64,000 nt of DNA, from contig JAJBVD010000002.1 of assembly GCA_020859985.1 (NCBI GenBank), positions 1-64,000 on the forward strand, in the 5' to 3' direction. Positions 20,263-29,711 of this stretch are shown piece by piece. Within the stretch, counting starts at the first letter, position 1; each line of letters begins with the position of its first letter. Position numbers and translations under genes: made by a program. The stretch is from Clostridiales bacterium (GTDB taxonomy: Bacteria > Bacillota > Clostridia > Lachnospirales > Lachnospiraceae). Below the pieces are notes generated by a model. The model searched no databases. It was not told where the DNA came from and saw only the letters and a program-made list of their open reading frames with translations.

Positions 20263-20305
20263 GAGGGATAATGTGCGGAAGCAGAAAATTCAGGAGGCAC
20301 CTATT

Positions 20306-20632
20306 ATGATGTTAAACTTATTAACCGAGACCACTGACACTGCATCGACCGGCAGCAGTATGATTGTGCTTGTCATTTATATTGTAGTGATCGGCGTGGC
20401 GATGTACTTTTTCGCGGTACGTCCGCAGAAGAAAGAGCAGAAGAGGATGCAGGCTCTGATCAATTCCGTGGAGGTTGGCGACACGATTGTTACGACGAGC
20501 GGATTTTACGGAGTTGTGATCGATATTACGGATGAAGACTGCATTGTGGAGTTCGGCAGCAACAAGAACTGCAGAATCCCGATGAAGAAGTCGGCGATCT
20601 CAGAAGTCGAGAAAGCAGGAGATGCATCGTAA
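20306..20632 (+). CDS. yajC: Preprotein translocase subunit YajC
   Basis: Single TM, FFAVRPQKKEQKRMQALINSVEVGDTIVTTSGFYGVVIDI. Confidence 0.92.
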   Translation: MMLNLLTETTDTASTGSSMIVLVIYIVVIGVAMYFFAVRPQKKEQKRMQALINSVEVGDTIVTTSGFYGVVIDITDEDCIVEFGSNKNCRIPMKKSAISEVEKAGDAS

Positions 20633-20753
20633 TCGTTTTACAAGGCACGACAATAAGCGCTGTGCGCCAGAATTGGCTGCATGGCGTTTTATCATAGGAA
20701 AAAATCTATGGTTGAAAAAGCAGATAAAATCTACTATTATATGTAATGATTTA

Positions 20754-20808
20754 GGATTTCGAAAGCACGGAGTGCGGAGAAATCCGAAGGCATCATTATT
20801 GCTGATGC
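20754..20808 (+). repeat. Two-hairpin leader structure upstream of leuB
   Basis: GGATTTC gaaa GCAC gga GTGC gga GAAATCC, then GCATCA..TGATGC, ending just before the SD. Confidence 0.65.
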
Positions 20809-20827
20809 ATAAGACAGGAGGAACATC

Positions 20828-21910
20828 ATGACTTATAAAATAGCGGTGATTCCGGGCGACGGAATCGGTCCGGAGATCGTAAAGCAGGCGCAGCGAGTGC
20901 TGGATGCGGCAGCTGCAAAATATGGATTTGAGTTAGATTATACAGAGCTTTTGATGGGCGGCGCTTCGATTGACGCGAATGGTGTACCGCTGACGGAAGA
21001 GACGATCGCGGCAGCGAAGGCCAGTGATGCGGTGCTGATGGGCTCGATCGGCGGCGATGCGAAGACGTCCCCTTGGTATCAGCTTCCTCCGAATCTTCGG
21101 CCGGAGGCGGGACTTCTGGGGATTCGCAAGGCGCTGAATCTGTTTGCGAACCTTCGCCCGGCGTATTTATATGATGAACTGAAAGCGGCCTGCCCGCTCT
21201 CAGATGAAGTGATCGGAGACGGTTTTGATATGATGATCGTGCGGGAACTGACCGGAGGCCTGTATTTTGGCGAACGCCATACGGAAGTGCAGGACGGACT
21301 TCGGACGGCGACCGATACGCTTGTATACAATGAAAATGAGATTCGTAGGATTGCGGTCAAGGCTTTTGAGATTGCCCGCAAGCGCCGGAAACAGGTGTGC
21401 AGCGTGGACAAGGCGAATGTACTGGATTCGTCCAGACTATGGAGGACCGTGGTGGAGGAGGTCGCGAAGGACTATCCGGATGTCACGCTTTCCCATATGC
21501 TGGTGGACAACTGCGCGATGCAGCTGGTGAAGGATCCGGCACAGTTTGATGTGATCCTTACTGAGAATATGTTTGGAGATATCCTTTCAGATGAGGCGAG
21601 TATGGTGACCGGCTCGATCGGGATGCTTTCCTCCGCTTCCCTGAATGAGACAAAGTTTGGTCTGTATGAGCCAAGTCATGGTTCCGCTCCGGATATTGCG
21701 GGACAGGGCATTGCGAACCCGATCGCGACGATTCTTTCCGCGGCGATGCTTCTTCGCTACTCGCTGGACCAGGACGAGGCGGCGGACGCAATCGAGAATG
21801 CGGTAAAGCAGGTGCTGAATGAGGGGTATCGTACTGTTGACATTTATAGTGACGATTGCATAAAAGTCGGCACGGAGAAGATGGGCGGGCTGATTGCGGA
21901 ACATGTATGA
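20828..21910 (+). CDS. leuB: 3-isopropylmalate dehydrogenase
   Basis: 360 aa; [55 protein letters not shown]. Confidence 0.96.
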   Translation: MTYKIAVIPGDGIGPEIVKQAQRVLDAAAAKYGFELDYTELLMGGASIDANGVPLTEETIAAAKASDAVLMGSIGGDAKTSPWYQLPPNLRPEAGLLGIRKALNLFANLRPAYLYDELKAACPLSDEVIGDGFDMMIVRELTGGLYFGERHTEVQDGLRTATDTLVYNENEIRRIAVKAFEIARKRRKQVCSVDKANVLDSSRLWRTVVEEVAKDYPDVTLSHMLVDNCAMQLVKDPAQFDVILTENMFGDILSDEASMVTGSIGMLSSASLNETKFGLYEPSHGSAPDIAGQGIANPIATILSAAMLLRYSLDQDEAADAIENAVKQVLNEGYRTVDIYSDDCIKVGTEKMGGLIAEHV

Positions 21911-21935
21911 CGCATAAAGGCGAATGGGAGAAGTT

Positions 21936-22181
21936 ATGAAAAACTGTGAGGATTCGGATAAGCTGGAGAAAAAACTTAAGAGGGTGGAAATGGTTCTGAA
22001 TTTTGTTTTCATACTTCTGATGTTATTTCTGCTTGATTTGTTCGAGAATCTGTTATCAATGAATAAACTCTGGATGCAGCTGATCTTTGTGGCTGTTTAT
22101 TCCATTATCTGGAGCAGAGTTTCTGGATTGATTTTACAAATTATCCGGAACCGGATTGAGGCAAAAAGGAATCGAGAATAA
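21936..22181 (+). CDS. Small membrane-associated protein of unknown function
   Basis: About 82 aa ORF between leuB and ilvD with charged N-terminus and two hydrophobic stretches. Confidence 0.5.
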   Translation: MKNCEDSDKLEKKLKRVEMVLNFVFILLMLFLLDLFENLLSMNKLWMQLIFVAVYSIIWSRVSGLILQIIRNRIEAKRNRE

Positions 22182-22276
22182 GACCGGGAATTCTTATTTG
22201 TATTACATGTAGATATGGTTATAAGTGTACCAGATAAAATTGTACATGAATGAGCAAAGAGAGGAGATTTGTGAAA

Positions 22277-23938
22277 ATGAGAAGTGACGCGGTTAAAAAA
22301 GGCGTGCAGCAGGCGCCGCACCGCTCCCTGTTCCACGCGCTGGGACTGTCGGAGGAGGAGATGAAGCGGCCGCTGGTCGGCATAGTGAATTCGTATAATG
22401 AAGTAGTTCCGGGACATATGAACCTGGATAAGATCACCGAGGCAGTAAAGCTTGGCGTCTCGCTGGCGGGCGGCGTACCGAGAGAATTTCCGGCGATTGC
22501 GGTCTGTGACGGCATCGCGATGGGGCATGTCGGTATGAAGTATTCCCTTGTGACACGCGACCTGATCGCGGACTCCACAGAATGTATGGCGATGGCGCAT
22601 CAGTTTGACGCGCTGGTCATGATCCCGAACTGTGATAAGAACGTGCCCGGCCTTCTGATGGCGGCGGCACGTCTGAATATTCCGACGATTTTTGTAAGCG
22701 GCGGACCGATGATGGCAGGCCATCTGCACGGACGTAAGCGCAGCCTCTCGAGTATGTTTGAGGCGGTTGGCGCTCATGCCGCGGGAACAATGACGGATGA
22801 AGAGGTCGTGGAATACGAAAACAATGTATGTCCGACCTGCGGATCTTGCTCTGGTATGTATACCGCGAACAGCATGAACTGCCTGACCGAGGTGCTCGGC
22901 ATGGGATTAAAAGGCAACGGCACGATTCCGGCTGTCTATTCGGATCGCATTATCCTGGCAAAACAGGCCGGTATGCAGGTCATGGAGCTTTTGAAGAACA
23001 ATATCCGTCCGCGGGACATTATGACGGAGAAGGCGTTTATGAACGCGCTGACCGTGGATATGGCGCTTGGTTGCTCCACGAACAGCATGCTGCATCTGCC
23101 GGCAATCGCGCATGAGGCAGGCGTGGAGCTTAATGTGGACATCGCGAATGAGATCAGCGCCCGCACGCCGAATATCTGTCACCTTGCTCCGGCAGGCCCG
23201 ACCTATATTGAGGATCTGAACGAGGCGGGCGGCGTCTATGCGGTAATGAACGAGCTGACAAAGAAGAACCTGCTGAATCTGGACTGCATGACAGTGACCG
23301 GAAAGACGGTGGGTGAGAACATAAAGAATTGTGTAAACCGCAATCCGGAGGTCATCCGTCCGCTGGAGAATCCTTACAGCGAGACTGGCGGCCTTGCCGT
23401 ATTAAAGGGCAATCTGGCGCCGGAGGGCAGCGTAGTGAAGCGTTCCGCGGTGGCTCCGGAGATGATGGTACATGAAGGCCCGGCCCGCGTCTTTGACTGC
23501 GAGGAGGACGCGATCGCCGACATTCTTGGAGGAAAGATCAATCCGGGTGATGTGGTTGTTATCCGTTATGAAGGCCCGAAGGGCGGTCCGGGTATGCGTG
23601 AGATGCTGAACCCGACTTCCGCGATCGCGGGTATGGGCTTAGGCTCTACGGTAGCTTTGATCACGGACGGCCGTTTCAGCGGCGCCTCCAGAGGCGCTTC
23701 CATCGGTCATGTCTGCCCGGAGGCAGCAGTTGGCGGCACGATCGCTCTGGTAGAAGAGGGTGATATCATTAAAGTCAACATCCCGCAATGCACACTGACA
23801 CTCGATGTCAGCGAGGAGGAGCTTGCGAAGCGCCGCGCGGCATGGCAGCCGAGGGAACCGAAGGTCAATACCGGTTATCTGAAACGGTATGCGGCTCTGG
23901 TGACGAGCGCAAGCCGCGGTGCGGTGTTGGAAGTGTAA
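22277..23938 (+). CDS. ilvD: Dihydroxy-acid dehydratase
   Basis: [23 protein letters not shown]..., [34 protein letters not shown]. Confidence 0.96.
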   Translation: MRSDAVKKGVQQAPHRSLFHALGLSEEEMKRPLVGIVNSYNEVVPGHMNLDKITEAVKLGVSLAGGVPREFPAIAVCDGIAMGHVGMKYSLVTRDLIADSTECMAMAHQFDALVMIPNCDKNVPGLLMAAARLNIPTIFVSGGPMMAGHLHGRKRSLSSMFEAVGAHAAGTMTDEEVVEYENNVCPTCGSCSGMYTANSMNCLTEVLGMGLKGNGTIPAVYSDRIILAKQAGMQVMELLKNNIRPRDIMTEKAFMNALTVDMALGCSTNSMLHLPAIAHEAGVELNVDIANEISARTPNICHLAPAGPTYIEDLNEAGGVYAVMNELTKKNLLNLDCMTVTGKTVGENIKNCVNRNPEVIRPLENPYSETGGLAVLKGNLAPEGSVVKRSAVAPEMMVHEGPARVFDCEEDAIADILGGKINPGDVVVIRYEGPKGGPGMREMLNPTSAIAGMGLGSTVALITDGRFSGASRGASIGHVCPEAAVGGTIALVEEGDIIKVNIPQCTLTLDVSEEELAKRRAAWQPREPKVNTGYLKRYAALVTSASRGAVLEV

Positions 23939-24038
23939 GGTTGATTCATAATCTCTGCCGTTTGCGGATGTGATATGAGCTGCTTTTCGACGGAGACAGA
24001 TTTTTTAAAAGAGACAGATACAGGAAGGAAAGATACGG

Positions 24039-25718
24039 ATGAAGTTAAATGGTTCTCAGATTGTGATTGAGTGCCTGAAAGAGCAGGGCGTGGATACGGT
24101 CTTTGGCTATCCGGGCGGCACAATCCTCAATGTTTATGACGAATTGTACAAGCACAGCGACGAGATTACGCATATTCTGACGTCGCACGAGCAGGGGGCG
24201 TCCCACGCGGCGGACGGCTATGCGCGTTCTACGGGAAAGGTGGGAGTCTGTCTGGCAACCTCCGGCCCGGGTGCGACCAATCTTGTGACCGGTATCGCGA
24301 CCGCGTACATGGATTCCATCCCGATCGTAGCGATCACAGCGAATGTAGCGGTGCCGCTGCTTGGCAAGGACAGTTTTCAGGAGATTGATATTGCAGGCAT
24401 CACAACGCCGATCACCAAGCATAATTTTATTGTAAAAGACATCACAAAGCTTGCGGATACAATCCGCTGGGCATTCCAGATCGCGCAGGAGGGTCGTCCG
24501 GGTCCGGTGCTTGTGGATATTCCTAAGGATCTAACGGCGACAGTGACGGATTTTGAACCGCAGGTTCCGGAGAAGCCGGAACGCAGTACGGAGTATATCA
24601 AAGAGGCAGATTTGGAAGCGGCAGTAAAGCTGATCGAGGAGAGCGAGCGTCCGTTTATATTTGTCGGCGGTGGTGCAGTGCGTTCTGACGCGGCGGATGA
24701 ATTGAAAAAGTTTGCCGATACCGTACACGCGCCGGTGGCGGATTCATTGATGGGTAAGGGTGCATATGATGGACGAAGCGAGTTGTACTGCGGTATGCTT
24801 GGTATGCATGGCACAAAGACGGCGAACCTCGGCGTGAGCCAGTGTGATCTTCTGATCACGATCGGTTCCCGTTTCAGCGACCGTGTGATCGGGAACGCGG
24901 CGACGTTTGCAAAAAATGCGAAGGTTCTCCAGATCGATGTCGATCCGGCAGAGATCAATAAAAATATTCAGGTCGACGTCAGCATCATCGGCGACGTCCG
25001 CGAGGTGCTGAAACGCCTGAATGAGCGTGTGGAAGAGCATCGCCACGATGAGTGGGATGACTCCATTAAGGCATTGAAGGAAAAATATCCGCTGAAATAC
25101 AACGAAGAGGGTCTGTCCGGTCCGTATGTAATCGAGGAGATTTATCGGCAGACCAACGGGGATGCGATCATCGTGACCGATGTCGGACAGCATCAGATGT
25201 GGGCGGCGCAGTATTATAAATATTCGAGGCCGCGTCAGCTGCTTTCTTCCGGCGGACTTGGCACGATGGGCTACGGCGTAGGCGCGGCAATCGGTGCGAA
25301 GGTGGGCAACCCGGATAAGACCGTTATCAATATCGGCGGCGACGGCTGTTTCCGCATGAATATGAATGAAATCGCTACGGCAGCCCGCTACAACATCCCG
25401 ATCATTGAAGTAGTGATCAACAACCACGTGCTCGGCATGGTACGTCAGTGGCAGACTCTGTTTTACGAGAAACGCTATTCGGCTACGGTGCTGAACGACG
25501 GCGTGGATTTTGTAAAGGTAGCAGAGGCGCTTGGCGCTGTCGGTATCCGTGTGACCAGCAAAGAGGAATTTGCTCCGGCACTGCAGAAGGCGATCAGTCT
25601 TGGTCGTCCGGTGGTCATCGACTGCCAGATTGACAGTGACGACAAGGTATTCCCGATGGTGGCGCCGGGAGCTCCGATTGACACCGCATTTGACGCGGAT
25701 GATTTGGCAAAAGCGTGA
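24039..25718 (+). CDS. ilvB: Acetolactate synthase large subunit
   Basis: 559 aa; [70 protein letters not shown]. Confidence 0.95.
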   Translation: MKLNGSQIVIECLKEQGVDTVFGYPGGTILNVYDELYKHSDEITHILTSHEQGASHAADGYARSTGKVGVCLATSGPGATNLVTGIATAYMDSIPIVAITANVAVPLLGKDSFQEIDIAGITTPITKHNFIVKDITKLADTIRWAFQIAQEGRPGPVLVDIPKDLTATVTDFEPQVPEKPERSTEYIKEADLEAAVKLIEESERPFIFVGGGAVRSDAADELKKFADTVHAPVADSLMGKGAYDGRSELYCGMLGMHGTKTANLGVSQCDLLITIGSRFSDRVIGNAATFAKNAKVLQIDVDPAEINKNIQVDVSIIGDVREVLKRLNERVEEHRHDEWDDSIKALKEKYPLKYNEEGLSGPYVIEEIYRQTNGDAIIVTDVGQHQMWAAQYYKYSRPRQLLSSGGLGTMGYGVGAAIGAKVGNPDKTVINIGGDGCFRMNMNEIATAARYNIPIIEVVINNHVLGMVRQWQTLFYEKRYSATVLNDGVDFVKVAEALGAVGIRVTSKEEFAPALQKAISLGRPVVIDCQIDSDDKVFPMVAPGAPIDTAFDADDLAKA

Positions 25719-25870
25719 GGAGCGAAGGTATTCAGACCCATCTCAAAAGAAATGAAAGACGGGATGAAGTGATTTGGTAACTGCAAAAGTTCTGAACAGC
25801 TACGTGATTTGAATGATAGTTGGATCGGATATCATTTATAGATATGAGTTATGAGTAAAAGCGATGAAGA

Positions 25871-25888
25871 CTGCTTTTAAAAAAGCAG
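25871..25888 (+). repeat. Perfect palindrome CTGCTTTTaaAAAAGCAG in the serC leader
   Basis: 8-bp arms, 2-nt centre. Confidence 0.75.
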
Positions 25889-25913
25889 CCCTGAAAGAGG
25901 AGGAAATGAAAAA

Positions 25914-26999
25914 ATGAGCAGAGTGTACAATTTCTCGGCGGGACCGGCGGTTCTGCCGGAGGAGGTTCTGCAAAAGGTGCAGAATGAGATGATGGATTTC
26001 AACGGCTGCGGTATGTCCGTGATGGAGATGAGTCACCGTTCGAAGGTTTTTGACGACATCATCAATGAAGCGGAGCAGGATCTGCGCGATCTGATGGGGA
26101 TTCCGGATAACTATAAGGTTCTGTTTATGCAGGGCGGCGCGAGCCTGCAGTTCGCGATGATCCCGATGAACCTGATGAAAAACCGGGTGGCGGACTATGT
26201 GATCACCGGTCAGTGGGCGAAGAAAGCGTGGCAGGAAGCACAGAAATACGGCACGGCGAACGCGGTGGCCTCAAGCGCGGATAAGACGTTTTCCTATATC
26301 CCGGACTGCAGTGATCTGCCGATCGACGACAATGCGGACTATGTGTACATCTGCGAGAACAACACGATTTATGGGACAAAGTACAAAAAGCTGCCGAATA
26401 CCAAGGGCAAGCTTCTGGTATCTGACGTTTCCTCCTGCTTCCTCTCGGAGCCGGTAAACGTGAGCGATTACGGCATCATTTACGGTGGTGTACAGAAGAA
26501 CATCGGACCGGCCGGCATGGTGATTTCCATCGTCCGCGACGATCTGATCACGGACGACGTGATGGATTTCACTCCGACAATGATGAAATTTAAGACGCAC
26601 GCTGACGCGGGTTCACTTTATAACACGCCGAACTGCTGGTGTATCTATGTGTGCGGTCAGGTCTTCAAGTGGCTGAAGGCAATGGGCGGCCTTTCCGTGA
26701 TGAAGGAGCGTAACGAAAAGAAAGCAGCGGTTCTCTATGATTTTCTGGACAACAGTAAGATGTTCCACGGCACTGTAGTAAAAGAGGACCGTTCCCTGAT
26801 GAACGTGCCGTTTGTGACGGGCGACAAGGAGCTGGACGCAAAGTTTGTCAAGGAGGCGGAAGCAGCCGGATTTGTGAACCTCAAAGGACACCGCACGGTC
26901 GGCGGTATGCGTGCCAGCATCTACAACGCAATGCCGCAGGAGGGTGTGGAGAAGCTTGTAGAGTTCATGAAGAATTTTGAGCTGGAGAATTTAAAGTAA
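25914..26999 (+). CDS. serC: Phosphoserine aminotransferase
   Basis: 361 aa; RVYNFSAGPAVLPEEVLQ, MEMSHRSKVFDDI, GGVQKNIGPAGM. Confidence 0.96.
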   Translation: MSRVYNFSAGPAVLPEEVLQKVQNEMMDFNGCGMSVMEMSHRSKVFDDIINEAEQDLRDLMGIPDNYKVLFMQGGASLQFAMIPMNLMKNRVADYVITGQWAKKAWQEAQKYGTANAVASSADKTFSYIPDCSDLPIDDNADYVYICENNTIYGTKYKKLPNTKGKLLVSDVSSCFLSEPVNVSDYGIIYGGVQKNIGPAGMVISIVRDDLITDDVMDFTPTMMKFKTHADAGSLYNTPNCWCIYVCGQVFKWLKAMGGLSVMKERNEKKAAVLYDFLDNSKMFHGTVVKEDRSLMNVPFVTGDKELDAKFVKEAEAAGFVNLKGHRTVGGMRASIYNAMPQEGVEKLVEFMKNFELENLK

Positions 27000-27005
27000 A
27001 CGAAT

Positions 27006-27109
27006 ATTATGAGAAGAAAATCGTTTCTCATAATGCTCCAGAATTCCACGATTCTGTTGCTGACTTATCGGTTCAGCGTACGCAAGCGTCCGCTTCTTCC
27101 TATAAGTCA
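27006..27109 (+). repeat. Cluster of three consecutive inverted repeats between serC and serA
   Basis: ATTATGAGAA/TTCTCATAAT (27006-27034), AGAAT/ATTCT (27040-27055), TGACTTAT/ATAAGTCA (27061-27109) with inner CGTACG/CGTCCG. Confidence 0.75.
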
Positions 27110-27174
27110 TATTTAAGAGTTTTTCTGGCAGATGTGGATGTATCCGTATTTTATAATAAAGAGGTTTATGCCCA

Positions 27175-28338
27175 ATGTTTCAGTATAAATGTTTAAATCC
27201 GATCGCGGCAGCCGGACTCAACCAGCTGTCGGGTCAGTATGTGCAGGTGGAAAATTTAGACGAGGCGGATGCCGTGCTGGTGCGCAGCGCGAACATGCAT
27301 GACATGGAATTGCCGGATACGCTGCAGGCAATTGCACGTGCCGGAGCGGGAGTCAACAACATTCCGCTTGACCTCTGCGCACAGAAAGGAATTGTGGTGT
27401 TTAACACGCCGGGTGCGAATGCAAACGGTGTAAAAGAGCTTGTGATCGCGGGTATGCTGCTGGCGGCGCGTGACATCGTCGGTGGTGTGAACTGGGTGGA
27501 TGCCCAGTCAGAGAATCCGGACGTACAGAAGCAGGCGGAGAAAGAAAAGAAACGTTTTTCCGGCACGGAGCTGCGCGGTAAAAAGCTGGGGATCATCGGA
27601 CTTGGCGCAATCGGCGTTCAGGTTGCGAACGCAGCGACGCATCTGTGCATGGAGGTTTATGGATATGATCCCTTTATCTCCGTTGACGCGGCCTGGAACC
27701 TTTCGAGGACTATTCACCACGTCACGGATGTCGAGAAGATTTATGAGCAGTGCGACTATATTACGATCCATGTGCCGCTGATGGATTCTACCCGCGGCAT
27801 GATCGATCAGGCGGCGATCGCGAAGATGAAGCCGAATGCGGTCATCCTGAATTTTGCGAGAGACCTGCTTGTGGATGAGAAAGCGGTCGTTGCGGCACTG
27901 GAAGAAGGCCGTATTCACCGCTATGTGTCGGATTTCCCGAACCCGGTGACAGTCGGTAAAAAAGGCGTGATTATTACCCCGCATCTTGGCGCATCCACCG
28001 CAGAGGCGGAAGAAAACTGTGCGCTGATGGCGGCAACTGAGCTGCGGAATTTCCTGGAAAACGGCAACATCCGCAATTCCGTGAACTATCCGAATTGTGA
28101 CATGGGCGTATGCACGCACGTGGCCCGTGTAGCAATCTACCACCGGAATGTGCCGAAGATGATCAGCTGCTTTACAGATGTTCTGGGCGATATGAATATT
28201 CAGAATATGAGCAACACCAGCCGCGGCGATTACGCTTATACGCTGGTCGATCTGGATGCGCCGGTTTCGGATGAGATTGTCAACGGCCTGAAATCTGTGA
28301 ACGATGTGATCCGGGTGCGAGTGATAAAAAACAGCTGA
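27175..28338 (+). CDS. serA: D-3-phosphoglycerate dehydrogenase
   Basis: 387 aa; GAGVNNIPLD, KLGIIGLGAIGVQVANAA, NFARDLLVDEKAV, C-terminal ACT domain. Confidence 0.94.
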   Translation: MFQYKCLNPIAAAGLNQLSGQYVQVENLDEADAVLVRSANMHDMELPDTLQAIARAGAGVNNIPLDLCAQKGIVVFNTPGANANGVKELVIAGMLLAARDIVGGVNWVDAQSENPDVQKQAEKEKKRFSGTELRGKKLGIIGLGAIGVQVANAATHLCMEVYGYDPFISVDAAWNLSRTIHHVTDVEKIYEQCDYITIHVPLMDSTRGMIDQAAIAKMKPNAVILNFARDLLVDEKAVVAALEEGRIHRYVSDFPNPVTVGKKGVIITPHLGASTAEAEENCALMAATELRNFLENGNIRNSVNYPNCDMGVCTHVARVAIYHRNVPKMISCFTDVLGDMNIQNMSNTSRGDYAYTLVDLDAPVSDEIVNGLKSVNDVIRVRVIKNS

Positions 28339-28359
28339 ACAGTGATGGGAGAACAGGTT

Positions 28360-29601
28360 ATGGCAGAAATCGTTCCATTTTACGGAGTGCTTCCGGCGAA
28401 AGAAGTGGTATCCCGCGTAGCAGCGCTTCCCTACGATGTATACAGCAGGGAAGAGGCAGCCGCGGAAGCGGCAAAGGACCGCCTTTCTTTCTTAAATATC
28501 GACCGGCCGGAGACACAGTTTGATTCCTCGCAGGATATGTACGCTCCTGAAGTCTACGCGAAAGCGGATGAGATGCTTCGTACGGAGATTGCGGAAGGCG
28601 TCTTTGTGCAGGATGAGGAAAAAAATTACTATATCTATGAGCTGACGATGAACGGCCGCAGCCAGACCGGACTTGTGGCTTGTGCTTCGATTGATGATTA
28701 TATTCACAATGTCATTAAGAAGCATGAAAACACCCGCGCGGAGAAGGAAGAAGACCGCGTTCATCATGTGGATCGGTGCAGCGCGCAGACAGGTCCGATC
28801 TTTCTGGCCTATCACCGCGATGAGCGGATTGCCAGAGTGATTGCCAGAGCGAAAACGCAGGCTCCAATTTTTGATTTTGTATCAGAGGATGGAATCGGAC
28901 ATCGCGGCTGGCGTATTGATGATACTTCAGATATTCTGGAGATCTGCGAGGCATTCGCAGCGATTGAGAGTATCTATATCGCAGACGGTCATCACCGTGC
29001 CGCGTCTGCGGTTCGCGTCGGACTGCAGCGCAGGGCAGAGCATCCGGATTATGACGGGACAGAGGAGTTTAATTATTTTCTTTCCGTGCTGTTTCCGGAT
29101 GATGAGTTGCTGATCATGGATTACAACCGTGTGATCAAAGATCTGAATGGCCTGTCTGTTTCAGAATTTCTGGAGCAGGCGGGTGAAGTGTTTGAAATCA
29201 CTCCCATGAGCGAGAGAAAAAAGCCGGAGCAAAAGGGCTCCATGACGATGTATCTTGACTCACGGTGGTTTGATTTAAAGGTAAAAGAGCAGTTTTGCAC
29301 TACTGACCCGATTGAGGGTCTGGACGTATCCATTCTGCAGAATCATCTGATCGGGCCGGTTCTGGACATTCAGGATCCGAAGCGGAACCGAAGGATTGAT
29401 TTTGTCGGCGGGATTCGGGGGCTTACAGAACTGGAACGCCGTGTGGATGAAGACGGCTGGGCTGTGGCGTTTGCAATGTATCCGACGTCGATCGCAGAGC
29501 TGTTTGCGGTTGCTGACGCTGGACTTCTGATGCCGCCGAAGTCAACCTGGTTTGAACCGAAGCTGCGCAGCGGACTGTTTCTGCACCTTTTCGAACGGTA
29601 G
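28360..29601 (+). CDS. DUF1015 family protein
   Basis: MAEIVPFYGVLPAKEVVSRVAALPYDVYSREEA..., YIADGHHRAASAVRVG; often linked to serA. Confidence 0.88.
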   Translation: MAEIVPFYGVLPAKEVVSRVAALPYDVYSREEAAAEAAKDRLSFLNIDRPETQFDSSQDMYAPEVYAKADEMLRTEIAEGVFVQDEEKNYYIYELTMNGRSQTGLVACASIDDYIHNVIKKHENTRAEKEEDRVHHVDRCSAQTGPIFLAYHRDERIARVIARAKTQAPIFDFVSEDGIGHRGWRIDDTSDILEICEAFAAIESIYIADGHHRAASAVRVGLQRRAEHPDYDGTEEFNYFLSVLFPDDELLIMDYNRVIKDLNGLSVSEFLEQAGEVFEITPMSERKKPEQKGSMTMYLDSRWFDLKVKEQFCTTDPIEGLDVSILQNHLIGPVLDIQDPKRNRRIDFVGGIRGLTELERRVDEDGWAVAFAMYPTSIAELFAVADAGLLMPPKSTWFEPKLRSGLFLHLFER

Positions 29602-29610
29602 AAAACACAC

Positions 29611-29700
29611 GCAGGACATATCAAGGTGAGCCGTGCATGAAAATTGCTTCGCAATGGCACGGCCTGCGTCCTGCATAAGTTTATGCAGGACATATCAAGG
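29611..29700 (+). repeat. Two-hairpin leader element copy A, flanked by perfect 16-bp direct repeats GCAGGACATATCAAGG; contains 13-codon ORF
   Basis: Hairpin 1 29630-29663 (GCCGTGC..ATTGC ttc GCAAT..GCACGGC); hairpin 2 29668-29691 (GTCCTGCATAA gt TTATGCAGGAC); direct repeats 29611-29626 and 29685-29700. Confidence 0.85.
29637..29678 (+). other. Candidate leader micro-ORF MKIASQWHGLRPA*
   Basis: ATG..TAA, 14 codons, preceded by AAGGTGAG; homologous to 40694..40735. Confidence 0.4.
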
Positions 29701-29711
29701 AGGAAATTCTC

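Noticed and set aside
20632-20828. T-box riboswitch for the leuB-ilvD-ilvB operon
   Set aside because: AGGGTGGnACCGCG-type T-box sequence not found
20622-20831. 69-aa ORF between yajC and leuB
   Set aside because: Overlaps the structured leuB leader and ends at the leuB start; no family resemblance
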